A stretch of 64,000 bases of DNA from Streptomyces ortus (GCF_026341275.1 NZ_JAIFZO010000002.1:3564118-3628117); one strand, 5' to 3'. Shown: positions 1 through 9,756, counted from the stretch's first letter. Program-made: numbers and translations. Notes: generated by a model from the letters alone, not told the origin.

Positions 1-94
1 AACCACTCGGCAACCCCGGGCGTTTCCGGGACATAACTGTGCCCAGTGGTTCACATTCGGCCATGCACATGGCTCGCTTCCGTGAAGGTGATCA

Positions 95-1408
95 ATGTCA
101 GCATCGGGCAGGACCCGAAGTGCGGCCGCGCCGCTCGCCCGGCGCCGCCTTCTTGCCGGGATGGCCGCGGGCGCGGCCACGCTCACGGCAGCAGGCTGCG
201 CCCGCGGAGACAGCACGTCGGCGCAACCGGGCACCACGAGCATCTCCAACGACAACGCGACCTGGGACGACGGTTACCGGGCGGCCGGACGCGCGCTGGA
301 GAAGATCACCGGCTACGCGCTGCGGCCGTTGTCCAACCCTTCGGTGACCTCGTACCAGCAGGTCGTCCAGATGACGCTGCAGACGTCCAAGGCCACCGAC
401 CTGGTCAAGTGGGCCTCGGGCTACCAGCTCAAGCGCCTCGCCCGGGCCGGCGGCCTCACGGACCTGTCGGGCGTCTGGGCGAAGTACCAAGCGAAGGGAT
501 GGGTGCGCGGCGCCTCACGGGACGCGGTGGCGTACCGGGGGAAGGTGTACGGCATCCCCCTCTACGAGTCGTACTACGTGCTGTTCTACAGCAAGCCGGT
601 GTTCAAGAAGCTCGGGCTGTCCGAGCCCCGGAGCTGGGACGAGCTGCTGCACTGCGCCGAGGTCCTCAAGCGAAACAAGATCACGCCGTTCCTGGCGAGT
701 CAGGTCGGCGGCTGGCCCGCGATCGAGTGGTTCCAGGAGCTGGTGACCAAGGTCGACCCGCGGTTCTACCAGAAACTGGTCACCGGCGAGGCCTCGTACA
801 CCGACGACCCGGCCCGCGAGGCGATGGACATCTGGCACGACTTCATGCGCAAGGGCTGGATGACGTCGCCCGACTTCGACCAGGCCCGGGGACCCGGCGC
901 GCTGAAGGCCGGGACGGTCGGCATGTTCCTGCACGGCACCTGGCAGGCCCAGGGAATGACCGCGGCCGGCATGAAGCCGGGCGCGGACTACGGGGCGTTC
1001 ATCCTGCCCACCGTGAAGTCCGCGACACCGAAGAGCGTGATCGCCGAGTCGGGCGTCTTCACGGTGCCCGCCCGTGCCTCCTCGCACGACGCCGCCCTGG
1101 CGAACGTCGGCTCGTGGCTCGCCCCGCCCGTCCAGCGGGTGTGGAGCGACTTCCTGCAGGACAGCTCCGCCAACCCGACGGTGCGGTCCGACAACCCGGT
1201 GGTGGCGGCGCTGCAGCGGGACGTGGCCAAGGAGCACCGGATCCCGCTGATCCGCTACTGGGAGGCCAGCCCGCCGAGCCTCATCCAGGGCAACACCAAC
1301 GACCTGGGCGGGTTCATGGCCGGGCAGACCTCACCGGAGACCACGCTGCGCCGGATGCAGGAGCGCGCACAAGACGAATGGGCAGCCTGGAGGCGCGACG
1401 AGGCATGA
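95..1408 (+). CDS. ABC transporter sugar-binding lipoprotein
   Basis: Extracellular solute-binding protein (family 1) of a carbohydrate ABC importer, 437 aa. The N-terminus has a twin-arginine run (ARRRLL) followed by a hydrophobic stretch and a lipobox ending in Cys35 (LTAAGC), so the mature protein should be a lipid-anchored surface receptor that delivers sugar to the two permeases encoded next. The ATG at 95 is chosen because AAGGTGA lies just upstream and it is the start that includes the whole signal peptide. The stop overlaps the next start by four bases (ATGA). The GH76 and GH38 genes downstream suggest that the ligand is a manno-oligosaccharide; this is inferred from context, not seen in the protein. 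Confidence 0.9.
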   Translation: MSASGRTRSAAAPLARRRLLAGMAAGAATLTAAGCARGDSTSAQPGTTSISNDNATWDDGYRAAGRALEKITGYALRPLSNPSVTSYQQVVQMTLQTSKATDLVKWASGYQLKRLARAGGLTDLSGVWAKYQAKGWVRGASRDAVAYRGKVYGIPLYESYYVLFYSKPVFKKLGLSEPRSWDELLHCAEVLKRNKITPFLASQVGGWPAIEWFQELVTKVDPRFYQKLVTGEASYTDDPAREAMDIWHDFMRKGWMTSPDFDQARGPGALKAGTVGMFLHGTWQAQGMTAAGMKPGADYGAFILPTVKSATPKSVIAESGVFTVPARASSHDAALANVGSWLAPPVQRVWSDFLQDSSANPTVRSDNPVVAALQRDVAKEHRIPLIRYWEASPPSLIQGNTNDLGGFMAGQTSPETTLRRMQERAQDEWAAWRRDEA

Positions 1409-2361
1409 GTACTTCCACGACCGACCGACCCGCCACCGGCGGGAGCAGACGGACACCGCCCGCCGGCGGGGAGCCGCGTCCCGTGCGGCGGGACACCTGG
1501 ATCAGCGGGCGCGAGCGCCTGACGGCCGGGGGGTTCATGGCACCGGCCGTGCTCCTGGTCTCGGTGTTCCTGCTCGCCCCGTTCGTGTGGACCATCCACC
1601 GCAGCTTCTTCGCCGACACCCGGACCTCCCCCTTCAGCTGGTTCGACAACTACACCCGCTTCGCCTCCGACCCGGCCCTGACCCGCTCGATCCAGAACAC
1701 CCTGCTGTGGGTGGTGGGCACGGTCGTGCTCCCCTTCGTGCTCGGGCTGGCCATCGCCTGCATGACCGACGCCACCCGCTTCTCGCGCCTCGCGCGGCTG
1801 TGTGTCGTCCTCCCGTACGCGCTCTCGGGCTCCGCGGTGGCGGTGGTCTGGAACTTCATGCTCACCACCGACGGCGCCGTCAACCAGGTCCTGACCACGG
1901 TGGGCCTCGACTCGTTCGCCCAGGGGTGGCTGCTGACCTGGCCGGGCAACACCCTCGTGATGATCCTCGCCAACGCCTGGCAGGCGACCGGTGTGGCCGT
2001 CATCCTCTTCCTGGTCGGACTCCAGTCCATCCCGCCGGAGACCCTGGAGGCCGGTTCCCTGGACGGGGCGGGGAGCTGGCAGCAGTTCCGGTACATCGTC
2101 CTGCCGCAGCTGCGCCCCGTGTCGATCATCGTGATCGGCATGAGCCTGGTCAACGGCCTCAAGTCGTTCGACCTGATCTGGGTGCTCACCCAAGGAGGCC
2201 CGGGCCGGGCCACGGAGACCCTCGCGGTGTCCATGTACAACGAGACCTTCCTGGAACTGCGGCCCGGCGCGGGAGCGGCGATCGCCGTCGTCCTCACCGT
2301 CATCGTCCTGGCGGCCTCCTGGCTCTATCTGCGCCGTCAGCTCGACGTGAAAGGCGAATGA
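1405..2361 (+). CDS. Sugar ABC transporter permease (MalF type)
   Basis: Inner-membrane permease of the binding-protein-dependent transport family, 318 aa. About six hydrophobic segments begin near residue 38 (FMAPAVLLVSVFLLAPFVW), and the cytoplasmic EAA loop reads EAGSLDGAGSWQQFRYIVLP, the site that contacts the ATPase. The start ATG overlaps the stop of the binding protein, and the stop overlaps the start of the second permease, so the three are translationally coupled. No ATPase gene is in the operon; in Streptomyces such importers commonly share the MsiK ATPase encoded elsewhere. Confidence 0.92.
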   Translation: MSTSTTDRPATGGSRRTPPAGGEPRPVRRDTWISGRERLTAGGFMAPAVLLVSVFLLAPFVWTIHRSFFADTRTSPFSWFDNYTRFASDPALTRSIQNTLLWVVGTVVLPFVLGLAIACMTDATRFSRLARLCVVLPYALSGSAVAVVWNFMLTTDGAVNQVLTTVGLDSFAQGWLLTWPGNTLVMILANAWQATGVAVILFLVGLQSIPPETLEAGSLDGAGSWQQFRYIVLPQLRPVSIIVIGMSLVNGLKSFDLIWVLTQGGPGRATETLAVSMYNETFLELRPGAGAAIAVVLTVIVLAASWLYLRRQLDVKGE

Positions 2362-3179
2362 CCATGTCCCTCGGCCGCGTCCTGCGCACCGGCACCGTCG
2401 CGGTGCTCGCCCTGCTCTGGTTGGTCCCGACCTGGCTCCTGGTGGTCAACGCCCTGGTGCCGGCCGAAAGCTACTCGGGCAGCCCGCACTGGTTCCCGAC
2501 GGAGTTCGGACTGTTCGACAACATGTCCCAGGCCTGGGACCGGGCCAACCTGGGCCCGGCGTTCGGCAACAGCCTGCTGTACTCCGTCGTCAGCGCGCTG
2601 GCCTCCGCCGTACTGGCCGCGGGCGCCGCCTTCGCCACGATCATCATGCCCGTGAAGCACCGGGCGCTGTGGTTCTGGGTGATCTACTCCGGCACGCTGC
2701 TGCCCCTGCAGGTCTTCATCCGCCCGCTGTTCCTGTCGTACGCGGAATCGTCCCTGTACGACACCCAGTTCGGGCTCGTGCTGATCTACACGGCGATCGC
2801 GATCCCCTTCGCCTTCTTCGTCATGCGCAACTACGCCCTCACCCTGCCGAAGGAGGTCGTGGAGGCCGCGCGCCTGGACGGCGCGTCCTGGTGGCGGCTG
2901 TTCTGGCAGATCCACGTACCGCTCACCAGATCCGCCATGATCGCCGTGTTCGTGTTCCAGTTCGTGGCCGTGTGGAACGACCTGATGTTCGGCATCACGC
3001 TGACCACGAGCCGCAACATCCGGCCGGTCATGGCCGCGCTCGCCGACCTGCAGGGCAACTACTCCAACGTCGGTCCCCCGGTCGTGCTGGCCGGCGCCCT
3101 GCTGGTCTCCCTGCCGACGCTGGTGCTGTTCTTCTCCGCGCAGCGCTTCTTCATCAGCAGCCTCAAGATCCACCGCTGA
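2358..3179 (+). CDS. Sugar ABC transporter permease (MalG type)
   Basis: Second permease of the importer, 273 aa, of the MalG-like group. The EAA loop is EAARLDGASWWRLFWQIHVP. Hydrophobic segments start at residue 10 (TGTVAVLALLWLVPTWLLVV). The ATG at 2358 overlaps the upstream stop (ATGA). It is followed by an 82-base pyrimidine-rich spacer and then the GH76 gene on the same strand, so transcription probably continues into the hydrolases. Confidence 0.92.
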   Translation: MTMSLGRVLRTGTVAVLALLWLVPTWLLVVNALVPAESYSGSPHWFPTEFGLFDNMSQAWDRANLGPAFGNSLLYSVVSALASAVLAAGAAFATIIMPVKHRALWFWVIYSGTLLPLQVFIRPLFLSYAESSLYDTQFGLVLIYTAIAIPFAFFVMRNYALTLPKEVVEAARLDGASWWRLFWQIHVPLTRSAMIAVFVFQFVAVWNDLMFGITLTTSRNIRPVMAALADLQGNYSNVGPPVVLAGALLVSLPTLVLFFSAQRFFISSLKIHR

Positions 3180-3261
3180 CCCCCGTACGTCCTCTCCTAC
3201 GTCTTCTCGTACGTCCGCTGTGTCCCTCTCTTCTCCTTTTCCTCTCCGTGAAGGGTGAACC

Positions 3262-4473
3262 ATGCCGCGACCGCTGCTCCGCCGTGCCACCGTGACCGCC
3301 GTCTGCGCGGGCCTGCTCTGGACCGCCGCCCCCGCACACGCCGGCACCGACCGTCCCGACCGGCCCCGCCCCGTCCCGCAGTCCCTGTGGGCCGACCGCG
3401 CCACCGAGACCTACCGGGCCCTGCAGACCCGTCTGTACGAGGGCACGGACCAGCACGGTCTGTACCTGGAGCACACCCCGCGACAGGCGAGCGACCCGGC
3501 GCACTCCTTCCTGTGGCCGTTCCGCGAGGCCGCCGCTGCGGCCGTCGACATGCAGGAACTCCCGCGCACCGGCCAGGCCTACCGCGCGGACGCGGCGGAG
3601 CGCTTCGACACGTTCGAGCTGTACCACTCCGGCGGCGAGCGGCCCGGCTACCAGTCGTACCTGCCCGCCCCGCTCGGCCCGGGCGGCGACGTCTACTACG
3701 ACGACAACGCCGTGGTCGCCCTGAGCCAGCTCGACCAGTACGAGTCCACCGGCGACAGGACGTTCCTGCGGCGGGCCGAGAACGTCATACCGGTCGTCAC
3801 CCGCGCCTGGGACGGCGACACCGCCAAAGCCTGTCCGGGCGGCATGGACTGGGTCGACTCCCCCAACAACAACGTCCGGGCCACCAACGTCACCTCCCTC
3901 TCGGCGCAGCTCGCCGCCCGGCTCTACGAGCACACCCACAAGCGTGCCTACCTGGAGAAGGCCGAGCAGTGGTACGGCTGGGTGGCCTCCTGCATGCGCA
4001 AGGCCCCGGGGCTGTACGTCAACGATCGCAACGACGACGGCAGCATCAACGAGACCCTGTGGACGTACAACTCGGGCGCCATGATCGGCACGGCGACGGC
4101 CCTGTACCGCGGGACCGGCAAGTCCGCCTGGCTGACCAAGGCCGTCACCGACGCCGACGCTTCTCTCGCGTACTGGGCGCAAGATACCCGGCTGCACGAC
4201 CAGCCGGCCATCTTCAACACCTTCTACTTCAAGGACCTGCTGGACCTGGACGCGATCCGCCCCAACCCGGCCTATCGGCAGACCATGAGCGACTACGCGG
4301 ACAGCACGTACCGGACCAACCGGGACGCCTCCGACGGGCTGTTCCGCTTCCAGCCGTCGAACGGCGGCGACTACGACCCGCAGGCCCCGGCCGCGACCCT
4401 CAACCAGTCGGCCATGGTGCAGATCTTCGCCACCCTGGCCCGCGGCGACCGGCACGGTCACGGGCCCAAGTAG
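3262..4473 (+). CDS. Secreted GH76 alpha-1,6-mannanase-like hydrolase
   Basis: 403 aa glycoside hydrolase family 76 protein. A Sec-type signal peptide covers about residues 1-27 (cleavage after APAHA). The (alpha/alpha)6-barrel family signature is visible: the paired aspartates D147-D148 in VYYDDNAVVAL correspond to the catalytic DD of GH76 endo-alpha-1,6-mannanases, and NNNVRATNVTSLSAQLAARL plus WTYNSGAMIGTATALY are typical of the family. Family members cut the alpha-1,6-mannan backbone of fungal cell-wall mannan. It lies between the importer and the GH38 mannosidase, consistent with extracellular cutting, uptake and then intracellular trimming. The start is the ATG after AAGGGTGAACC. Confidence 0.85.
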   Translation: MPRPLLRRATVTAVCAGLLWTAAPAHAGTDRPDRPRPVPQSLWADRATETYRALQTRLYEGTDQHGLYLEHTPRQASDPAHSFLWPFREAAAAAVDMQELPRTGQAYRADAAERFDTFELYHSGGERPGYQSYLPAPLGPGGDVYYDDNAVVALSQLDQYESTGDRTFLRRAENVIPVVTRAWDGDTAKACPGGMDWVDSPNNNVRATNVTSLSAQLAARLYEHTHKRAYLEKAEQWYGWVASCMRKAPGLYVNDRNDDGSINETLWTYNSGAMIGTATALYRGTGKSAWLTKAVTDADASLAYWAQDTRLHDQPAIFNTFYFKDLLDLDAIRPNPAYRQTMSDYADSTYRTNRDASDGLFRFQPSNGGDYDPQAPAATLNQSAMVQIFATLARGDRHGHGPK

Positions 4474-4522
4474 GGCCCGTACCACCCGACCCGAACCCCG
4501 ACACGAAGGACGATCACGCACC

Positions 4523-7500
4523 ATGCCCAAGCCACCGCTGACCCGGCCGTCCTGGTGGGACTCCGACATCGCGCGCGACATCCTGCGCAACCGCGTGGTC
4601 ACCGCCGCCGTCGGCGTGGGTGACCTGGAGGTGCGCCTGTCGGGCGAACCCCTGTTGCGCCACGACGGCTCCGGCGGACTGCTGCAGTCCATCCGGGTGC
4701 GGCTGCACGGTCCGGGCGCGGCGGCCGGCGTCCGGGTGCCGCGTATCACGAGGGTCCGGGTCACCACCGCCGGCGGTACACCCGTCCGCGGCGAACTCCT
4801 CTCCGGCCCCGGGACGGACCTCCGTGTCCTGGTGCCGGAGGTGGACGCGCCCACCGACCTGCGGATCGAACTCCCCGACCTCGCGGAAGGAACCTGGCTC
4901 GACTTCGAGGCCCGCCCGCAGCGCCACTGGACGCTGCACCTGGTGCAGCACTCCCACCTCGACATCGGCTACACCGATCCGCAGGGCCGGGTGATGGCCG
5001 AGTCCCGCGCCTACCTCGACTCCCTGCTCGAACTGTGCCGGGACACCGACGACTGGCCGGAGCCCGCCCGGTTCCGCTGGGCCGTCGAGGGGTTCCACTC
5101 CTTCCAGGACTGGAGCGCCAACCGGCCCGCCCGCCAGGTGGAGAACTTCCTGGACCGGGTGCGCGAGGGGCGCGTCGAGCTGACGGCGATGCCGTTCAAC
5201 CTCCACACGGAGACCTGTTCCACGGACGAACTGCACGAACTGCTGCGCCCGGTGACGGAGTTGCGTGACCGCCACGGCATCGGCATCACCACGGCCATGC
5301 AGACCGACGTGCCCGGGCAGGTGGTCGGCCTGCCGGACGTCCTGGCGGACAACGGCATCCGCTACCTGTCCGTGGCGCACAACTGGGCCGGACGGGCCGT
5401 CCCGCACCTCGTCGGCGGAGCACACCTCCCGCGGTTGTTCCGCTGGCAGGCGCCGAGCGGCAACAGCGTCCTGGTGTGGCGTACGGACACTCCGCACGGT
5501 CTGGCGTACATGGAGGGCTCGATCCTCGGTTTCGACGAGTCCTACGACAGCGTCGACGACCTGCTGCCCGCCTACCTGTCCGCCCTGGCCCGGTTCCCCC
5601 ATCCGCACGAGGGCCGCGGGATTCCCGGCTTCCCCGTCCTCGACCAGACCTCGGCCGCCACGGCCGGCGTCGATCCCTATCCGTGGGACGTCCTGCACCT
5701 GCGCGTGCTGGGCAAGTTCGCGGACAACGGCCCGCCGCGCCGGATCATCGCCGACACGGTGCGCCGCTGGAACGAGCAGTGGGCCTATCCGCAGCTGCGG
5801 GCCTCCCGCAACGAGGACTTCTTCGCGGACGCCGAGCAGCGCGTCGGGGACCGGCTGGAGACCTACCGGGGCGACTGGAGCGACTGGTGGGTGGACGGGG
5901 TCGGCGCCGGAGCCGTCCCGCTCGCCGCCACCCGCCGCGGCCAGGCGGCCCTCGCCGAGGCCCAGACCGTGGCCGGGTACGCGCACCTGCTGAACGTACC
6001 CGGCAGCACGGCGGTCACCTCGAAGGCGCCGGACGTCTACCGGGCCGCCTCGCTGTTCAACGAGCACACCTGGGGCGCCGGCGACCCGTGGACCCACGGC
6101 GATCACGGCCACGGCTCCGGTGAGCAGCAGTGGCACTGGAAGTACTCCCAGGCCATGCGCGCGCACGACGACGCGGAGACGCTCCTGGACGCCGCCTCCG
6201 CACTGCTCGGCGAGGCCTTCGCCGCACCCGCCGACGCGCCGGCCTCCTTCCACGTCGTCAACACCTGCAGCTGGCCGCGTACGGAGACGGCACGGCTCTT
6301 CCTGCCGGAGAGCACCGTCGCGCTGCGCGACCCGGTCCAGGTTCTGGACGCGCGCACCGGTACGGCGCTGCCGTTCGTGGAGGAGGCGCAGAGCAACGAC
6401 CGTCACCGGGCGGCCGGCCGGTTCCTGAACGTGCCCGTCGCCGACGTACCGGCCTGCGGCTCGCTGCGTCTGGACATCGTGCCCGGCACCGCTCCTGCCC
6501 CCGAGCCCCGGGACGACGGCCGGGCGGGCTCGTCCGCGGACCCGGTCGTCCTGGAGAACGACCACCTGCGGGTCACCGTCGACCTGCGCGAGGCGTGCAT
6601 CGGCTCGGTCGTCGACAAGGGGACCGGACGCGAACTCGTCCGGCAGGACTCCGTCATCGGCTTCAACGGCTATGTGTACGACGAGTACGCCACGGCCGGC
6701 GCGTTCAACCACCAGTCGAGCAAGACCGTCGCCGACGACTCGATGCACCTGCTCGCCTCGCGCAGCACGGCGCCGCCCGCGGCACTCGTCGACCGCACCA
6801 CGGACGCCACCGGCCAGAGCCTCGTCTACGAATGCGCCCCGGCCGGCACGCGACGGCTCCGGGTGACGGTGCGCCTGCCGCACGACGCGGCCCGTATCGA
6901 CGTGGAGAACCGCATCGACAAGACGGCGACGCTCACCAAGGAGAGCGCCTTCTTCGCCTTCCCGTTCGCCCTGGACGACCCCTCCGTGCGCACGGAGGCC
7001 ACCGGCGGCGTCCTCGGCACCGACCGGGAGACCGTGCCGGGGTCCGCCATCCACATGCGCGCGATCCGCCGCTGGATCAGCCTGAGCGACGCCGGCCACC
7101 ACGCCGCCCTGGCGACGGCCGACGCCCCGCTCGTGCAGCTCGGCGGGATCGCGATCCCGTACGCGCCCTACCCGCAGTCGCTGCCGCAGGAGGAGCCGGG
7201 CACGGTCTTCTCCTGGGTGCATAACAACGTCTGGGACACCAACTTCCCGTCCCAGCAGGCGTTCCACCAGACGTTCCGCTACAGCGTCGCCTTCACGGCG
7301 GCCAAGGGGAACTCCGAAGGGCTCGGCGAGCGACTGGCCGTGCGTACCGCGGCCGTCACCAGCCATCCGCTGGTACCGGTCCGCGCCCGTGCCCGTGCGG
7401 GAGCCGAGGCGGATCTTCCGGCGCAGACGAGGTTGCTGACGCTGGACGATCCCCGGGTGCGGCTCGTCGGGCTGACCGTTCCGGGCGAGGGGCGGCTCAT

Positions 7501-7705
7501 GGTCCGCCTGCAGTCCCTGGCGGACACTCCGGTCGTCTGCCGCGTCGGTACCCCGCTCGCGGTCGGGCAGGCGTTCCGCACCAACTACCTGGGGCTGGAC
7601 CCGCACGCGATCGACGTGGACCCGGAGGGAACCGTCCCGGTCACCGTGCCGCCACTCGGAACGGCGGCGGTCGTCCTCCACCTGCGCCCGACACCGGACG
7701 CGTAA
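4523..7705 (+). CDS. GH38 alpha-mannosidase
   Basis: 1060 aa glycoside hydrolase family 38 protein. The zinc-site signature HSHLDIGYTD lies at residues 143-152 (H145 and D147 being the canonical ligands). GDWSDWWVDG around residue 452 probably belongs to the GH38 middle/catalytic region, and the C-terminal half is the beta-rich mannosidase region. There is no signal peptide, so it should act in the cytoplasm on imported manno-oligosaccharides or glycans. It follows the GH76 gene after 49 bases, with a purine-rich site (AAGGACGATC) before the ATG. Length agrees with bacterial class II alpha-mannosidases. Confidence 0.88.
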   Translation: MPKPPLTRPSWWDSDIARDILRNRVVTAAVGVGDLEVRLSGEPLLRHDGSGGLLQSIRVRLHGPGAAAGVRVPRITRVRVTTAGGTPVRGELLSGPGTDLRVLVPEVDAPTDLRIELPDLAEGTWLDFEARPQRHWTLHLVQHSHLDIGYTDPQGRVMAESRAYLDSLLELCRDTDDWPEPARFRWAVEGFHSFQDWSANRPARQVENFLDRVREGRVELTAMPFNLHTETCSTDELHELLRPVTELRDRHGIGITTAMQTDVPGQVVGLPDVLADNGIRYLSVAHNWAGRAVPHLVGGAHLPRLFRWQAPSGNSVLVWRTDTPHGLAYMEGSILGFDESYDSVDDLLPAYLSALARFPHPHEGRGIPGFPVLDQTSAATAGVDPYPWDVLHLRVLGKFADNGPPRRIIADTVRRWNEQWAYPQLRASRNEDFFADAEQRVGDRLETYRGDWSDWWVDGVGAGAVPLAATRRGQAALAEAQTVAGYAHLLNVPGSTAVTSKAPDVYRAASLFNEHTWGAGDPWTHGDHGHGSGEQQWHWKYSQAMRAHDDAETLLDAASALLGEAFAAPADAPASFHVVNTCSWPRTETARLFLPESTVALRDPVQVLDARTGTALPFVEEAQSNDRHRAAGRFLNVPVADVPACGSLRLDIVPGTAPAPEPRDDGRAGSSADPVVLENDHLRVTVDLREACIGSVVDKGTGRELVRQDSVIGFNGYVYDEYATAGAFNHQSSKTVADDSMHLLASRSTAPPAALVDRTTDATGQSLVYECAPAGTRRLRVTVRLPHDAARIDVENRIDKTATLTKESAFFAFPFALDDPSVRTEATGGVLGTDRETVPGSAIHMRAIRRWISLSDAGHHAALATADAPLVQLGGIAIPYAPYPQSLPQEEPGTVFSWVHNNVWDTNFPSQQAFHQTFRYSVAFTAAKGNSEGLGERLAVRTAAVTSHPLVPVRARARAGAEADLPAQTRLLTLDDPRVRLVGLTVPGEGRLMVRLQSLADTPVVCRVGTPLAVGQAFRTNYLGLDPHAIDVDPEGTVPVTVPPLGTAAVVLHLRPTPDA

Positions 7706-7714
7706 CGTCCGCGA

Positions 7715-7740
7715 GGGGCCGTGCCGGTGGGCACGGCCCC
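7715..7740. terminator. Hairpin terminator between convergent genes
   Basis: A perfect 11-bp inverted repeat, GGGGCCGTGCC and GGCACGGCCCC, around a four-base loop. It sits in the 51-base gap between the convergent GH38 and siderophore-interacting protein genes and could end transcription from both sides. There is no clear U-run, as is usual in Streptomyces. Confidence 0.75.
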
Positions 7741-7756
7741 CCGGGCGCGGCACCGG

Positions 7757-8584
7757 TCAGGCGGCAGCGGCCTGCTCGTGCGCCTCGCGCTTCCAGAAGC
7801 CGGAAAAGGTGATACGCGACTTCGGCAGCCCCGAGCGGTGCAGGTGCCGGCGGCCCTCGGTGGCGAGGGTCGACTCCCCCACGACGAAGGCATAGCCCGT
7901 CGGGGCGGCGGGCACGTGCCGGCGCAGTTCGGCGAGCGCGGCGGCGCCGGGAACCGCGGACGGGTCGTCGCGCACCACCCAGGTGACGCTCACTCCGGCC
8001 GGGGCGTCCAGGTCGCGGCGGTCGCCCGCGGTCGGGATCTCCTGGATGACACGGCCGACCGCTTCACGCGGGAGGGAGCGCAGGATCCCGGCCGTGGCGG
8101 GCAGACCGCTCTCGTCGGCGACGAGCAGCACCTCGGAGGCGTCGTCGGGGCAGTCGAACAGCAACCCCTGGTCGAGCAGCGCGAGTTCCTCGCCGGGGGC
8201 CACCCCGCAGGCCCAGATCGCCGCGGCGCCCTCCGGTTCGCCGCCCGGGCCGCAGTGCACGACGAAATCGATGTCGAGCTCCGCCGCGTCGGGACGGAAT
8301 TCGGCCACGGTGTAGTTCGCGCAGTGCGCCCGCTCGTCCTCCGGTGTGGCGAGGAACGGCTTCCACCAGACAGGACCGGAGATCTCCGGCAGGACGAATT
8401 CCTCCTGGTGCGGTTTGCGCAGGAACAACCGGAACCACTGGTCGTAGCCTTGCCACGGGAACGAGGAGAGCTCGGGTCCGGTCACCGTGACCCGTTGCAT
8501 CGAGGACGTGTACCGCTCACTGCGCACGACGTGACAACGGAACAGCCGGGGCTGCCGGGGCATCAACTTCGGATTCTTCGACAC
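7757..8584 (-). CDS. Siderophore-interacting protein (ferric-siderophore reductase)
   Basis: 275 aa SIP-family flavoprotein: an N-terminal FAD-binding barrel (residues ~15-135) followed by a NAD(P)H-binding SIP domain. Such proteins reduce Fe(III)-siderophores in the cytoplasm to release iron. The GTG at 8584 is chosen; an ATG seven codons downstream (MPRQPRLF) is a fair alternative. TAGCCT ends seven bases before the GTG and could be a -10 box of a leaderless transcript. It is embedded in an iron-box palindrome (8588-8610), so repression by DmdR1/IdeR in iron excess is expected. Confidence 0.88.
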   Translation of the reverse strand: MSKNPKLMPRQPRLFRCHVVRSERYTSSMQRVTVTGPELSSFPWQGYDQWFRLFLRKPHQEEFVLPEISGPVWWKPFLATPEDERAHCANYTVAEFRPDAAELDIDFVVHCGPGGEPEGAAAIWACGVAPGEELALLDQGLLFDCPDDASEVLLVADESGLPATAGILRSLPREAVGRVIQEIPTAGDRRDLDAPAGVSVTWVVRDDPSAVPGAAALAELRRHVPAAPTGYAFVVGESTLATEGRRHLHRSGLPKSRITFSGFWKREAHEQAAAA

Positions 8585-8587
8585 GCG

Positions 8588-8610
8588 AGTAAGGCTAGCC
8601 TTAGCTTACT
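8588..8610. promoter_or_regulatory. Iron box (DmdR1/IdeR-type operator)
   Basis: The core AAGGCTAGCCTT is a perfect palindrome within AGTAAGGCTAGCCTTAGC, resembling the actinobacterial iron-repressor consensus TTAGGTTAGGCTAACCTAA. It lies directly before the siderophore-interacting protein start and overlaps its likely -10. It is also about 60 bases upstream of the divergent dehydrogenase gene, so it might affect that gene too. Confidence 0.75.
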
Positions 8611-8668
8611 TCGATGCCAACCCCGATGCCTCGGGACGCCCTGAGGAGGACCGCATGAGGAGGACGGC

Positions 8669-9703
8669 ATGAGGATCGTCATCACCGGTGGGTTCGGTTT
8701 CCTGGGGCAGCGGGTGACCGACGTCCTGCTCGCCCGGCGGGCCCTGTGCGGTGCGCCCGTCGACCGGTTGCTGCTCGCCGACCGGTACGTGCCGACCGCG
8801 TCGCCGGTGGCGCACCACCCGCTGGTCGACGTCGTCCGGGGCGACCTGAGCGAGCGGCTCGACGACGTATTCAGGGAGCCCGTGGACGTGGTCATCCACC
8901 TGGCGTCGGCCGTGTCGGCCGAGTGCGAGAACGACTTCGACCTCGGCATGACCGCCAACCTGGACACGACGCGCGCACTGCTCGACGCCGCCCGCGCCCA
9001 GTCGGCCGCCGGCGGACCGACACCGCGGGTGGTGTTCTCCAGCAGCGTCGCGGTGTACGGCTCCGACCCCGCGGCGCCCCTGCCGCCCATGGTCGACGAG
9101 CGGACGCTGCCGACGCCGCAGTCGAGTTACGGCACACAGAAACGCGTCTGCGAGCAGTTGATCGCCGAATACACGCGGCGGGGCTTCATCGACGGACGCG
9201 TGGCGCGTCTGATGACGGTCACGGTACGGCCAGGCGCACCGAACGCCGCCGCCTCCGGCTTCCTGTCCGGCATCATCCGCGAGCCCCTCGCCGGATCCCC
9301 CGCCACCTGCCCGGTCGACCCCGGTCTGCGGGTCGCGCTGGCCTCACCGCGGCGCACCGTCGAAGGCATCCTCCGTATCACCGAGGCCGCACGCGACGAC
9401 GGCCCCGGCTCCCTCGAAGGCCGGCTTCCGGTCAACCTGCCGGCGCTCACGGTCACGGTCGCCGAGATGCTCGACGCGCTGCGCCGGGTGGCCGGTGACG
9501 CCGTCGCCGACCTGGTGACCGTCGCGCCCGACCCGGCCATCGAGGCCATCGTCGGTTCATGGCCCGCCTCGTTCGACAACGCGCGCGCCACGGCACTCGG
9601 CCTGCGCCCCGACGACGACTTCGAGTCGGTCGTCAGGGCGTACATCCAGGACCATCCCGAGGCCGTCGACGTCGATGTCGGCTTCGGGACGGGCAGCCCC
9701 TGA
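8669..9703 (+). CDS. DenD-like NAD-dependent epimerase/dehydrogenase
   Basis: 344 aa extended short-chain dehydrogenase/reductase. The N-terminal NAD-binding motif is GGFGFLG (residues 7-13); FSSSVAVYG and YGTQKRVCE supply the Ser and the Tyr-x-x-x-Lys of the active site. The stretch around RLMTVTVRPGAPNAAASGFL resembles D-erythronate dehydrogenase (DenD), which oxidises C4 sugar acids; that assignment is by family resemblance only. The ATG at 8669 follows GGAGGACGGC. A second in-frame-looking ATG 15 bases upstream overlaps the ribosome site and is less likely. None of the other denD-pathway genes is nearby. Confidence 0.78.
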   Translation: MRIVITGGFGFLGQRVTDVLLARRALCGAPVDRLLLADRYVPTASPVAHHPLVDVVRGDLSERLDDVFREPVDVVIHLASAVSAECENDFDLGMTANLDTTRALLDAARAQSAAGGPTPRVVFSSSVAVYGSDPAAPLPPMVDERTLPTPQSSYGTQKRVCEQLIAEYTRRGFIDGRVARLMTVTVRPGAPNAAASGFLSGIIREPLAGSPATCPVDPGLRVALASPRRTVEGILRITEAARDDGPGSLEGRLPVNLPALTVTVAEMLDALRRVAGDAVADLVTVAPDPAIEAIVGSWPASFDNARATALGLRPDDDFESVVRAYIQDHPEAVDVDVGFGTGSP

Positions 9704-9756
9704 GGGAGGCCGCCGACCGACCGGGGGCCGGGCCGACCGGCGCTCGGACCTGCCCC

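Noticed and set aside
1..51. AACCACT...AGTGGTT inverted repeat at the window start
   Set aside because: Arms are only 7 bp and nearly 40 bases apart; too weak to call an operator or terminator.
46..1404. Fusion of upstream sequence to the first permease (771 codons)
   Set aside because: The upstream part is a shifted frame of the sugar-binding protein; the permease starts at 1405.
4514..7753. 1079-codon open frame on the minus strand opposite GH38
   Set aside because: Complement of a clear GH38 gene; Arg/Gly/Val-rich translation with no motif. Long antisense frames are usual at this GC content.
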